From the NCBI GenBank assembly GCA_013995675.1, contig VWRR01000002.1, positions 62,001 through 126,000 of the forward strand: 64,000 bases of DNA, read 5' to 3'. The DNA is from Cyanidiococcus yangmingshanensis. Its lineage: Eukaryota; Rhodophyta; Bangiophyceae; Cyanidiales; Cyanidiaceae. Every line of letters begins with the position of its first letter. Position 1 is the first letter of the stretch. A program made the translations under genes and the position numbers. Positions 19,637 through 30,249 of this stretch are shown here, one piece after another. Under the pieces are notes generated by a model, which was given only the letters and a program-made list of their open reading frames with translations, ran no database searches and was not told where the DNA came from.

Positions 19637-21793
19637 TCAAATATCAATATCAAAGTGAACCGTTGGCTGCCACCGAAGCAAGGGCACTTTTCCGTGTCCC
19701 TCCTGTTCCGCAAGATCGGCATCATTACAGATGCTCGCGTTGAATGTGTGAGGGCCTCGTGACGTGCTCGCAATGAGCTGAAAGTTGCCATAACCGCGAG
19801 GACGCAGTGCCGTGTTGAGGCCGAACCCAATCACAACCCCACGCTGTTTCGGCGGTGGAGCCATTGCTCGTTTCTCCATCCGCGTCATGGCCTGCAGCTG
19901 TGCTGTCGGAGAGTCCCGATACTTGTTCGCAGCCTCCAGCAGCGTGTTTTGAAGGTCCGTGCGACTCGTGCGGTAAGAGAGTCGCATGCTTGGCACCAAG
20001 AGCTCCTCGGCCTTTCTATTGAAGAACTCGTCCATTCTTCTGACGAGGAACTGGCATTCGAATTCGCTGACCATTCCGCTGCGATCGGCAATCAGTGCGA
20101 GCATTTGGTCTCGGAACCGCGTCATGGCCTGGTTCTGTAGAATTTGTATCTGACGATTGAAAAGCGACCGAATGTGGTTCTGCAGTGTTGACATCAATTC
20201 ATGGCGCTTACGATTCCGAATCAGCGACGCGTCGCTGGTCGCAAAGGCGCTCGTCTCGGAATCATACTGCTCACCGGTTACAGAGAGCAGTTCTTGCGCC
20301 TTGCTGCCGAAGCCTTCGACGACTTTGCTGCTATCGACCTGGTTATACCATTTGGAGATCTGGTCCAGGGCAGCGCGCAGGAGGCGATCGTAGATGACGC
20401 CGCAGCGATGCGCTGCCACGAGCTCTGCGTATTCGGGCAAGCTCCCTTCCTTCGGTTCGATCAATTCTCGCCAGACCATATCAACGTACGTGGCGAATCC
20501 TTCGGCAGGGAGCTCTTTCGAATAAGTTGGCGCGAGGAGATTTTGCTCCGATTCACTCGGGGTCGTCGAGCGGCCGCTCCTCGGCCAGAGCACGACGCCG
20601 GTGGCGCCCGCCCCGGTCAAGAAACGAGCCCTCAGCGTATCAATCGCCTTGTTGTAGGCATCTGCCCGGTAGCGTGGATGCGGTAGCGATAGCACTTCAA
20701 CATCAAAGTGATCTTGAATGCGCGACTCACGATACTCGAGAGGTTTCTCTATCTGATTCGCCCAGATGCCCTCTAGATCGCGCTCGATGATCGATGCGAT
20801 CGCCTCAAGCGGTGAACCGTCATCGTGGTCATGCACAACGAAGAGTATTTTGCTCCGGGCCGGTGATTCCTTCGTAAATAGCTTCAAATGCTCGCTAAAA
20901 ACAGTCCGTGCTAGCGGGATGTATCCGGAAGCTTCCGCTCGTCCAATATCCGCGTACCAGGTATTCATGATCAAGACGTCAGATATGGTGGCGGCCAGCA
21001 TTGCGACTCGGTTGGCCCGTTGACTCGCGAGCTGGCGAGCACGATCGCGTTCACCGCTCTCCACACGATCGGTTGCCGGTACACCCTCCAGGCGACGTGC
21101 GGCGGACCTCGCACTGGCTCGCGCGTCTGCCTCCCGAAGAAGCGCCTCGGCCTCAGCGTCCTCGATCTCGGCAGACTCTTCCGTTTCGCGACCGTCGACA
21201 CCCTCCGAGTCAAGCAGAAGCAACCACGGTGCCCGCGGTGCAGCCACACTGCAGAAGCAACCTCGCGTGCCTCGTGCGTGACGACCAAAAGCCCGTCCCG
21301 TAACAAACTTGGACCCGAAAAGAGTGTTCAGAAGCGCAGACTTGCCACAGCCGCGTGGTCCGAGACTCGCCACAACCGCAAGCTCACGGTGACCAAGGAA
21401 ACCACCTTCAGCACCAGATGTACTATTCGCCGTTGATTCTGTTCCTAGCGGCTGGACGTGTTCGGCTATCCAGTCCGGCAGAGCGGGCGTCAACTCCCCT
21501 CGCGCATCAATGAGGTGAAGCGGAGCTGGAGCACCATCGGCCGCTCCACTGGTTGCCGTTATACCGGAAGGTCTCAAGCCCTCCATACCTTTAGGGGTGT
21601 TGTAATACAAACACAAGCTCGTCGCAGGTCGTCTCAAGACTTTCCCGTTAGCTGCTCTGCTGCAAACAGACGAGTTCGTACCTGCACGAAGCTGCGGGGT
21701 CCCGTCGTCGATGGCGAGGCGGTTCGCATTCGACGCCGGCGAGTCGACGGCGATCGCGTCGCTCGTCGGCAGGGCACGCGCTGGTGGATCCAT
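19637..21793 (-). CDS. RHD3/Sey1-like large GTPase without an evident membrane hairpin
   Basis: Dynamin-like GTPase of the RHD3/Sey1 (GB1/RHD3-type) group, whose members fuse ER tubules. ATG at 21793 gives 718 residues. P-loop GPRGCGKSALLNTLFGSKF (about nt 21360-21300), switch region ARGTRGC, and LLLLDSEGVDGRE (G3) are clear; FVVHDHDD probably corresponds to the RD-type G4 region. A long helical bundle follows (for example ALDQISKWYNQVDSSKVVEG and LVRRMDEFFNRKAEEL). Known family members end with two closely spaced transmembrane helices; here the last ~70 residues instead look beta-rich and hydrophilic (RGVVIGFGLNTALRPRGYGN), with no hydrophobic hairpin before the stop. The frame is intact, so truncation is not obvious. 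Confidence 0.82.
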   Translation of the reverse strand: MDPPARALPTSDAIAVDSPASNANRLAIDDGTPQLRAGTNSSVCSRAANGKVLRRPATSLCLYYNTPKGMEGLRPSGITATSGAADGAPAPLHLIDARGELTPALPDWIAEHVQPLGTESTANSTSGAEGGFLGHRELAVVASLGPRGCGKSALLNTLFGSKFVTGRAFGRHARGTRGCFCSVAAPRAPWLLLLDSEGVDGRETEESAEIEDAEAEALLREADARASARSAARRLEGVPATDRVESGERDRARQLASQRANRVAMLAATISDVLIMNTWYADIGRAEASGYIPLARTVFSEHLKLFTKESPARSKILFVVHDHDDGSPLEAIASIIERDLEGIWANQIEKPLEYRESRIQDHFDVEVLSLPHPRYRADAYNKAIDTLRARFLTGAGATGVVLWPRSGRSTTPSESEQNLLAPTYSKELPAEGFATYVDMVWRELIEPKEGSLPEYAELVAAHRCGVIYDRLLRAALDQISKWYNQVDSSKVVEGFGSKAQELLSVTGEQYDSETSAFATSDASLIRNRKRHELMSTLQNHIRSLFNRQIQILQNQAMTRFRDQMLALIADRSGMVSEFECQFLVRRMDEFFNRKAEELLVPSMRLSYRTSRTDLQNTLLEAANKYRDSPTAQLQAMTRMEKRAMAPPPKQRGVVIGFGLNTALRPRGYGNFQLIASTSRGPHTFNASICNDADLAEQEGHGKVPLLRWQPTVHFDIDI

Positions 21794-21847
21794 GCTCTGT
21801 CTCTTTTGAATCAATAGGTATAGAGTGTTCTATATTCAAGCATTCTC

Positions 21848-21928
21848 AGGACGGAACGATTGTCTTTGATCCCTCTACATAAACTCGACCAAATATTTTT
21901 TACTCGCGTATTTTCATGGTGGAGTGCT
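21848..21928. repeat. Direct repeat copy 1 (~80 bp)
   Basis: Shares TGTCTTTGATCCCTCT, an ACTCGACC block, TTTACTCGCG and TTTTCATGGTGGAG, in the same order, with the copy at 21981-22062. The offset is about 133 bp. It lies just upstream of the RHD3-like gene. Confidence 0.7.
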
Positions 21929-21980
21929 TGCTTCTGAATATGATTTTTACATATCGGCGGATCTTTCAATGTATACTTTA

Positions 21981-22062
21981 TGACGGGAACAGTTGTCTTT
22001 GATCCCTCTGCATATAACTCGACCCCAAAATTTATTTACTCGCGCCTTTTCATGGTGGAGCG
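21981..22062. repeat. Direct repeat copy 2 (~80 bp)
   Basis: Second copy of the repeat at 21848-21928, with several substitutions and small indels, suggesting an old local duplication of a promoter-proximal segment. Confidence 0.7.
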
Positions 22063-22538
22063 CTAGACCCTACCCCTCTCGTATGTTGTGGTGTACGTGC
22101 TCAGTAACTACCCATCAATCGATCTTTACGTCACTGCCTCAACTCGATAGGCACATCTCAAGCTCGGGTTTGAAACAGACTCTGCGCGACAGGGCACAAC
22201 ACTCGGATATGTCGAGAAATGAGTCGGGAGGCGCCTCTGTCGGAGCCTTTGCGGATCTTTTCTGGAGAGCGTGCTCACGCACACCGCTCTTTCGATCTGA
22301 AGCATAATCGAAGGACAACTCATGTGCGCAACTGCTGGATATCGGAGCCTCCGGCGATCGTACTGCCCCCTGCTGATTGTTCAGAGGTCTGCGATACTTG
22401 CTATACAGCTCGAAACGATTTCCATCGTCACACTATATCCTCGGATGGATCATCCAGACACGACTAGCCTTGGTCCAGTCACCAGACGATTGTTCAGTCG
22501 TGACTACTCCCGAGACGCATGCTCATGCCAAGCCATGT

Positions 22539-22808
22539 CTAAGGGTTCGTTGGACGCGGTGGCAGGGACGACGCCGCACCGGCTAGATCACCCTCGAGAC
22601 CCTCATGTCGCTTGTCGTGCCACGCATAACGTAACGATTTTTCAATGAGATCCACGTGCGAGAGAAGCATCCGCCGACAGCAGTAGCGCTTCAAACCCAG
22701 GGCGTCTAACGCCTCAGCTTCCGTTTTCTCCCGCAAAAGCTGCAAATACGTCTCCCACTTGTCACCGATAACTTTCCCACACGTAAAACAGCGCACTGGA
22801 ATGATCAT
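22539..22808 (-). CDS. RPB10: RNA polymerase subunit RPB10 (ABC10-beta)
   Basis: Small zinc-binding subunit shared by RNA polymerases I, II and III. Starts [18 protein letters not shown] with the CFTCG zinc ligands, followed by [18 protein letters not shown], which supplies the CC pair, and [12 protein letters not shown]. The open frame begins two codons earlier (MI) at 22814, but the universal start MIIPVRC corresponds to the ATG at 22808. The product is about 89 residues, some 20 longer than usual because of a disordered tail. Confidence 0.97.
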   Translation of the reverse strand: MIIPVRCFTCGKVIGDKWETYLQLLREKTEAEALDALGLKRYCCRRMLLSHVDLIEKSLRYAWHDKRHEGLEGDLAGAASSLPPRPTNP

Positions 22809-23943
22809 GATCACTCGATGTAGCTAGGATGCTTGGAACAGAACACAGTGAGGACGTCGCTCCTGGCGCCTATACCAGCAGCAGCTGCCGAAAAGAACAA
22901 CTCGCTGCCGCCCCTGTTTCAACCCAGCCAAGACCTCGTTTCGACACCAAACGCCTCGCGCACAACAAGCACCTCGACTTGCCCGCTTCAAGCGTGAGAG
23001 GAACCGAGCAACCGACTGCCAAGCGACCGCGCAAACCAACGTCAAAAACTTGAGCGATACAATGAGAATACGACTCGTTATCGAGCGCTGGTCGTGGACG
23101 GGCGCACCGTCACGGCGTTACGACCGAGCGTTCATTGTGGTCGCGGCCACTGAGCAGCGGTCTCGTCAAGGCAACAGGGGCATATGCACTCTCAAACAGT
23201 TGGTTCCAGAAACGCATCGTTTTTTCGGATTGGGATATGAGAGACCCGTTATCGATTCCTATATGTATCTGCTTGGGGGATGTGCAAAGCGGCATTTATT
23301 CTTCTAGCAATGAATTCGCATTGATGCAGTGCATCGGGCTGGATCCAGACACATCAATTATCGATTCCTTGCCAGTATGAGGAGCGTTGACTGCCCTTAG
23401 TGCTGAAGTGGCGTGCTTCCATTGGGTCTTTCGTAAGCGCCCTGAGCGCCGCTCGATCTCGTGATGCTCTATTTGTCCACTGCTCGGTCATACGTCGCGA
23501 CCAGATGGAGTGGCGAGGTCTTGTCATTCGAGGCGTTGCGTAGGACGCATCTGCATTCATGGATAGCCAGCGCCTTGAGTCTGGTTCGCCTCTGTTAGGA
23601 CTAGAAATTCATAGGTATCAAGATTGGTGGCGATGATCGAGCGATACCGGTCAAGATCATTCTCTTGTTTCCTGGGCCGAATGAATGATATATGCTATGC
23701 GCGACGGTATCAGTGTGTTTGTCGGTGAGGGCTCCTCGAGTTTCGGAGTCAAGATCCGTATCCGATCAAGGATACGGTTTTTGTAGGAGACCAGAAGCCG
23801 TGGTCATCACGATGATGTAACCGTCGTGCGGTCGAATGAGCGTCGTTCATCACACTACAGAAATGATTCCTGGCAGGGCGCCCTTGAGGGTGGCCATCAG
23901 CCAACAGCAACCGGGCGATCAGAGACTTGGTGGCAGCCCCAAT
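22809..23943. other. Intergenic region
   Basis: A 74-codon plus frame at 22829-23053 starts with ATG beside the RPB10 start and ends in a basic run (AKRPRKPTSK) like a nuclear signal, but similarity cannot be judged. The remaining ~900 bp up to the RPF2 3' end shows only short frames. Confidence 0.4.
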
Positions 23944-24940
23944 TCACTCGGTCATTTTTGGACGAGATACAGACGTTCTGCGGAAACCAGATCGCTCGCG
24001 AACGTGCACTGACGTTGCGAGTGCCAAATCCTTCAGGTCCTGTCGAGGCAGGTAGACCTTGCCCACTTTCGACAGCTTCGATGGGTCGTATTTGATGTTC
24101 TTCTCCCGTTTCGGGAGCGACGAACCTGCTGCTTTCTGTAGTTGCTCCATCGTTGGCATTGTCTGCCGCATCAACGCCTCACTCGCAAAACGAGTCCGTC
24201 GCAGACACCAATCCATACTGGGCCCTGTAGGCATCAAGCGTACAAGGGGTATGCGAGCATCACCATCAGGTCGCCGCTTCAAACGCAGTGTATAATGACG
24301 AAGAAGAATCCGAAGGTTGCCTAACGTGTTCGAGTCTGTCGGTATCGAAGGCAGTTTCTGGCATCGCGACTGCAACCAGGACTATCGCTCGATCAATGCC
24401 GGCGAGATTCACAGCACTCAGGTCGTAAGCCCGGAAAAAGTCGAGAAAGAAATTACGCAACCGCTGGCCGTGCGGCTCTGCCGACCACGCATCTCCAAGG
24501 AAGCAGAGACACGGTTTCGTACCGACAGAAGCCATGGGTTTGACAGCTGCTCTAACCTGATCTTTTGTCTCAAGTGACTCGATACCCACTTCGATCATAT
24601 CGAGAACACGACTATCATAGCTACGGCCCAGAATGAGTCCGTGAGGGCGCTTCTTCTGATGCGTCGCGAGGACGAACAGGGAGCAGTCGCTCTTCTGCAA
24701 CAAGAACTCCAGTGATGCTTCGCCGCCGACCTCAAACGGTCGAATCTCATTCCGCTTATTCAAAACTGTCACCAGTGGCTTTTTCATACAGGCAAGCGCT
24801 CGGACTCCGTCAACGGCAGTCTGAGAGGTCTTGCTAGCACGCAAAACCAACAGACGCTTGGGATTCTCCTCGAGTTTCGGCGCTCGACGTTCCAGTGCCC
24901 TTTTCCCTGCCTTTGTTCGCCCTTTATGTTTCGATTCCAT
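23944..24940 (-). CDS. RPF2: Ribosome production factor 2 (Brix domain)
   Basis: Nucleolar Brix-domain protein that, with RRS1, loads the 5S RNP into pre-60S particles. The ATG at 24940 gives MESKHKGRTKAGKRALERR, matching the basic RPF2 start; an earlier in-frame ATG exists at 25120. FLLQKSDCSLFVLATHQKKR, GRSYDSRVLDMIEVGIES and RNFFLDFFRAYDLSAVNLAG are diagnostic. After LEHV near 24322 the reading moves by one skipped base to NLRILLRHYTLRLKRRPDGD, then GPSMDWCLRRTRFASEALM, exactly as in other RPF2 proteins. The total is about 330 residues. Confidence 0.93.
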
Positions 24941-25272
24941 GGTAACTGTTGCGAAAGCGTACCGATTCGACTGCAGAGAAACGGTTTCGAACGTACGTCG
25001 CCGTGAGCGTGTCGACGGTAGCGCTGCGCCCGAAACGAGCGCACCGGTTCGACGCTGCCGAAAAGAGCGCCACGAACTACTTCGCGGAAATCTTGATGCC
25101 GAAGAGCTGTTCGTGATCATTTTCGAACGAGATCAGGTTTGTTGAAACGGTAGAGCTGGATCGATTGAGAAGTAGCGTTTGATCTCATCGCGGCTGTGTG
25201 GAGGTGATCGGTCGCAACAAGGCGTAAGGAGGTGTTTGCCGCAGACATTGGCTGTCTGGAGCCGACGCCACG

Positions 25273-26518
25273 ATGCGAAACCATGTCGCAAAGACCAGTG
25301 CCTCCTGTTCACTTGAACCGTACATGGATGTCATGCAACGTCTGAATCAAATCTGTCCAGTCTGGTTACCCGAAGAACTGGAGGCGTTTACGTTCGCTGG
25401 TTTCGTCCCGATAACGACTTGTGCTCGAGAGGTAGGCGCTTGTTTCCTACGCGTGCACTGTCCGCGCGGACCGCTGGACCTGGGCGACGCACTCGTCTTG
25501 CTCGACGCCTGGGCAGAGAACCTCCTACAACAGCGCGGTTTGGAGAACGCTGTCCAAAAACGGCTGGAGCGTGCTCACGATTTGGCCGAGTTTGTTGCAG
25601 AGGTGAGAGACCTACTGGAGCGTTGCGTCGATGGGCGGGCAACGATACAACACCGCACTGGCAATGAGGTTCCGAACCTGACTCGACTAGCGTTGCCGGA
25701 TCCAGCGTTCTATCGGGTTCTTTGCGCAGACTTGACTGCTATCGGCTGGTCGTGTCTGCGTCATCTCGAGATGGATTTCCAAGCCATGACCGTAGAGGCC
25801 AGAGACCGCAGTGGTCGCGTTCATGAGCTCCTGATCCGAGATCTATTGAGTGAGCGCCCTACGTGTGTGGTTGCCTTGCCGCGGCCACTGGAAGCAGTCT
25901 GCCGGCCTCTGTCTGATAATGACCGCGTGTTTTTCTCGCTCTCAGAGACGTACGACCGATTTCAGATCATGCTTGATGAGCTAGATCCGTTCTTCCGCGT
26001 TCTGGATGACTTTGATCGCTACACCTGGGTTCTAGAGCCGGAGCATCCTACATATGTGCAGCCAACGCGTCGTATAACGCTCGCTCCTCAATGCTCGCTG
26101 GTGGTTGATATTGATCCCGTGGATCCGTTTCGCTTGACGAGTGTTCGTTTCTTCGGTAGCGAGCAGCGAATCGAGGGAATGCGGAATCGATTCTACGAGC
26201 GGACTGGGACTTTGGGATGCAGTCCACAAGACGCCTCGTGAGAACCTAGAGACCATTTTGGAGCTGCGGTTTCCTCCAAGGCCGGCCGCGATGAGTGAAT
26301 ACGAATACGAGAACGAGTGTGGTATCTGTTATACCTACCATCTGGAGGGTGTGGGTGTTCCCGATTGGGCATGTGACGCTGCTTCATGCCGCCGACCCTA
26401 TCACAGCAGCTGTCTCCGGACATGGCTCTCGAGTATACCCGAAACGCGTCAATCTTTCCAGGTCTATTATGGAGTTTGTCCATACTGCGCGGGACCGATA
26501 CAGGTGAGCAAGTCCTAA
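25273..26518 (+). CDS. FANCL: FANCL-type E3 ubiquitin ligase
   Basis: RING-type E3 of the Fanconi anaemia pathway, which monoubiquitinates FANCD2/FANCI in crosslink repair. The first part (ATG 25273) covers the substrate-binding URD region. A one-base skip near 26211-26215 joins it to LWDAVHKTPRENLETILELR, then YENECGICYTYHLEG, PDWACDAASC, PYHSSCLRTWLSSI and RQSFQVYYGVCPYCAGPI. This matches the FANCL RING with its C4HC3 spacing and the hallmark RQSF...CPYC. The track splits the gene into two frames. Total about 415 residues, close to human FANCL (375). Confidence 0.92.
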
Positions 26519-26653
26519 TGCGCTCGCCTCTGATGAGTCAGGATGCCTCGCAGAGCTGTGGCCAACGACTTGTTCATTTGATGGATTTTGATTCAAGAGA
26601 AGGCATCATTCAACCAAGGCTAGGTGATCATGGGACGAAGGAGCCAGAATGCT

Positions 26654-27560
26654 TCAGGTTTCTCGCAGGAGCGCTCGTAGATGCGTTTGTAATTCCGATA
26701 TGAACGCTGCACATCGCGGGATGGCGTTGTACGTGGAGGGCGGCAATCGGGGACTCGAATCGTGCCAAACCATCGATGGTTGACTGGCATTTCCTCGATC
26801 GCGTGCCATGAGGATATCGATTTTCATGGAAAAGATGCAGAGCCTGCATACGAACAACAAGTAGGCCGAAATACTGGCGAAAGAGAAGGCTGTCAACAAG
26901 GATATTCTGTCGGGATTTGCACGCCACACGCCACGTTCGCGTTCGCAGCCCTCAAGTTCGGATGCGGTCATCGAACTGCGTATAAAAATCGTTGATAGCA
27001 TGGCTGGGAGCTCAAGAACAAACAGATCAAGTGCATTCGTCAACAGCACGAAGCGCATCCAGTCTAAAAACTGTTGATTCGAGTTGTCTCTGCGGCATTC
27101 TCTGCCGCACAGTAAAGCGTGGCCATGTATAAACGCGTTTCGGTGGCATCGATCGAGAGGTGCGCCCTCCTGGAGAAAAGGAATCGTCAACCATAACGCT
27201 TCGTCAAACTGTTCGGCTCAGACAGCTTGCTTGCTCTCCAGTGAGCTCACAATTCGATTCGGTAGGTTCCAGATAACAAAATCGCTGAGTCCCGCCTCCT
27301 CTTGTTCATCGCCGCACCAGATTGCCAGCAATTCAGTCTCTGGGAAGCCAAATGGATCACCCGACGAGAGCACAGGAGTGGGTCAATCGAGTGAACTCGA
27401 AGACGCATGGTAGTAGACGATGCTGCAAGTCTATTGGACTGGAGATCGGCTGCATCACAGTGACATTTCGGGTCACACTTCGGCGCCTGATATCGGAGGA
27501 GCAGCGAGACGACAAATCATCTTCGGTTCATGAACAGGATCTGTCTTCGTACGAAAGAGG
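26654..27560 (-). CDS. Possible unrecognised protein(s), membrane-like C-terminal part
   Basis: Low-confidence call. A minus frame from about 27190 to 26654 carries two hydrophobic stretches (FVLLTNALDLFVLELPAMLS; LLTAFSFASISAYLLFVCRL) but has no ATG at its start. Upstream on the same strand, about 27490-27230, another frame reads protein-like (PETELLAIWCGDEQEEAGL; LSDFVIWNLPNRIVSSLE) before a TGA. The two could be separate genes or one gene with breaks. No family recognised. Confidence 0.3.
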
Positions 27561-27629
27561 CCCAGCCTTTCCTGGCATCAGAGCACCTGCTCTGGATAAC
27601 GACATCTCGACGCGTGTCAGAAAAGGTGC

Positions 27630-28593
27630 CTAGAGCGAGCATCGCTCAGACTCCAGCGTCAACTCGACACGCACTGGTCGATGGTCAGACAAGTCATAGA
27701 CATCAGCTTGAGGCCATTCGTCATGACGCAAGTCTGGTGGCAGCAACTGCGCCTCTGCGATTACGTTTTGCTGAGCGCCATCAATGAAAATATGATCACA
27801 ACAAATCTGCCGCCCATCGTGGGTTAAATGGGTGATCGTGCGCTCAGGCAATCTGCAACGCGAGTAACCAACCGTCTCCAGGTATTCTAAAATCGGATCC
27901 TCTAAGCTGAGTGTATTCCAGTCACCACAGAGAACCGCAAGGCGATAGCGCGGACTGATCTCCTCCAGCTGCTTTGGACATGACCCGATGGATCGTTCGC
28001 GCCTGCAGCTTCCTAGTTAGCGTATCCCACGGATGGTGGGGAAATGTCAGATGAACATTCGCCACGAACAGGTGCACATGCGGAGCTCTGATGGGCACCA
28101 AATGAACTAGGAGACCGATGCGGTCTCCGAGCGGGTTCAAAGCAAAACACTGCCAGCCATGTACCCGAAAATGATGCCGTCGAAACAGGATAACGAGTCC
28201 GTCACGTTTCTTTCCGGGACGCTTCGCCTTGATCCATTGAAACGTTGACTCGGGAAACCATCGTTGGAACAGCTCCTCAAACGCTGGCTCGAAGGTGTAC
28301 TCCTGCAGGCATATGATCTCGGCCAGGGTCTCGGAGAGCATCCTCTCGAGTTTTTCGTTCGACGGAGTTGCTCCGTTATCCGTGCAGAGGAAAGCACACA
28401 AATGTTCCGCTCGGTTTCTCCAATGTTGCGGATCCAGCCACTCAGGAGCGTTTTCGGCGACCGCACTGGATCCCGAACGGGCACAGACCGCTGGAGGGCG
28501 AACAGCATAGCATGGTGCCAACAAGTTAAACGTCAAGAAACTGAAGTGTAACGGACTGGTGCGGTTCCGTTCTTGTGGGCTCGAACTTTTCAT
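27630..28593 (-). CDS. Endonuclease/exonuclease/phosphatase (EEP) family protein
   Basis: EEP-fold metal-dependent phosphoesterase of the CCR4/nocturnin/angel-like or neutral sphingomyelinase-like type. Catalytic-site blocks visible: TFNLLAPCYA (N), CLQEYTFEP (E), ANVHLTF, CGDWNT (DxN) and YDLSDHRPVRVEL (final DH). The open frame begins with TTG; the ATG at 28593 (MKSSSPQERNR) is preferred. In the middle, RVMSK is followed by QLEEISPRYRLAVLCGDWNT only if one base is skipped near 27972-27975, in an AAA run. Which substrate it uses (mRNA poly(A), cyclic phosphate or lipid) cannot be told: no leucine-rich repeat or membrane segment is present. Confidence 0.85.
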
Positions 28594-29923
28594 CAAACGA
28601 TCCGCTTTGCTCACCAAATGAAGTCTGTTGGTACGACTCCCAAGCTGGTTACGAATTTACTCACCAAGTTCGGGTTAGACGCAAACCATACCGAAGAGAG
28701 GTGTCAGCAGCGCTTGACTACTGGCAGTGATGGAGATATGCTCCGGCCGAGGACGGGCGAGTTCATCCATCGCATCACTCGATGCGTTGCTCGGGGTACA
28801 CACACTCCAACAGCGCTGGATGAGCTTGGTTTTTTTCTCGATGCCTTTATCCGTATTGAACCATTTATGGATGCTTGGCTCGGTTCAAGGTCGGCGCGAA
28901 CCACCTTGGATGAAGAGAAAAGATCATTCGTGAAATGCTCACTGGAGGCAGCGTTCGTGCACCCAGAAACATTCCATCCAGAGATGGACCGTGTTTGTCG
29001 GTGAAAAAGTTCGCTGTCACGTGCACAAGGTCCACAGTCAATCTCGATGGAGTCTCCAAATAGGGCAGCACTAACTCACGGCAGCGTTGTCTTAGTGGAT
29101 GAGACCTTTTCCAAACTCGGAGCCGCTCTTGAATGTCATACGTCCTTGAACCGTCTCCGCAAGGCTTCCTCTGCAGACGAGACTGGCGAATGCTGGCATG
29201 GTCGCTGGCCTCATCGAACTTGAACAGGATGAAGTGTATTCGCAAACGAGCTTGCGTGTTTGCTTGGATGGATATCTTTCAGCGGCAAGAGGGACTGATG
29301 CAACATTCGGGACAATTTTCAAAGACTCCTACGCACTGCCGCCCATTCCAACGCATTTGCGGATGCTCGTCCAAGCATGCCTTTTCTGTGGTTCGTCTTA
29401 TGGGCACTGTTACCATGAAAAACGAAATCGACTTGGGTTGCGTCCATACCACGGGAGATGTCCAGCATAAAAAGCCGCCTCCGTCATCATCCTATTCAAG
29501 AGTAGTTGTCGCTAAGGGAAATCAAGTGTGATGCACGGAGTCTTGCGCAGTCTCATTCTGGGGTGCAACGGTTCGACTTGGATATCGCTGAAGAACGCCG
29601 AGCGTATGCTCCCGAAGCCAGCCTGCTTCAGCTCACGAGTGACCCAGAACCTGCAATACTGACTTGCTCCCAAGGCAAAAAATTCGCATGATACGCTTGA
29701 GCAGTATTCACATTGGCCGTGGCGTTGCGGAAAATCGCACGCTTCGGAACGAACGCGAACGCTGAGGCGATGTAACGGAAATAAAGCCCCTGTGCACAAA
29801 CGGTTCCACTTTGCCGTGAAATCGACGTGAAACAAAAAAAAAGCAAAAAATTCACTCTCTCCAGAATAAAGTTTCAGCACACTTCATCCATACCAGCGAT
29901 GAAGAAAAAAGCAACACGCGTGC
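28594..29923. other. Unresolved region between EEP and STMP1 genes
   Basis: Roughly 1.3 kb. A plus-strand series of frames (ATG 28618 to 29004; ATG 29046 to 29216; 29198 to 29470) has protein-like composition and would need several frame changes to make one product. The minus frame 28865-29245 competes. I recognise no family and do not call a gene. An A-rich run at about 29830-29850 is the most AT-biased part. Confidence 0.35.
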
Positions 29924-30091
29924 CTACTTATTGTGCGTCTGCTCTTGTCGCATGTTTCGCTCGAACCGGAGTACCGCGCGTCTCGTTTCTTCCAACCAGA
30001 ACCTAACATTTGGCACTCGGTACTGTTGCGCAACATACATTCCCGTGCAAGTGCCCATGAAAAACACAAAAGTCACAGTCGCAAGCGACAT
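29924..30091 (-). CDS. STMP1-like short transmembrane mitochondrial protein
   Basis: 55-residue product from ATG 30091: MSLATVTFVFFMGTCTGMYV, then AQQYRVPNVRFWLEETRRAV and a charged tail. This follows the animal/plant STMP1 pattern (one N-terminal membrane helix, GMYLAQNY.IPN, then a charged helix), a micropeptide of the inner mitochondrial membrane linked to respiratory complexes. The open frame continues upstream without a convincing start, and similarity begins only at this ATG. It is head-to-head with the glutaredoxin gene, 158 bp between start codons. It was buried within a longer non-ATG frame. Confidence 0.8.
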   Translation of the reverse strand: MSLATVTFVFFMGTCTGMYVAQQYRVPNVRFWLEETRRAVLRFERNMRQEQTHNK

Positions 30092-30249
30092 GTCGGTGAC
30101 GCAGTGCTCCTTCGTGAAGCGCGAGTCGGATGCAGCGGAAAAGTCACCAGGGCCTGTCGACCGAGAAACGGACGCGACCGCGCGCGTCCCGCAGCCAGCC
30201 TGGCCCCGGGCATCGACGTTCGAGGGAACTTTCTGGGTTCGCGTCCGCC

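Larger units (their letters stand above)
21794..22538. other. Spacer between RHD3-like 5' end and RPB10 3' end
   Basis: AT-richer than its surroundings at 21820-22060 and containing two diverged copies of an ~80-bp repeat (separate entries). It should hold the RHD3-like promoter. No gene seen. Confidence 0.5.
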
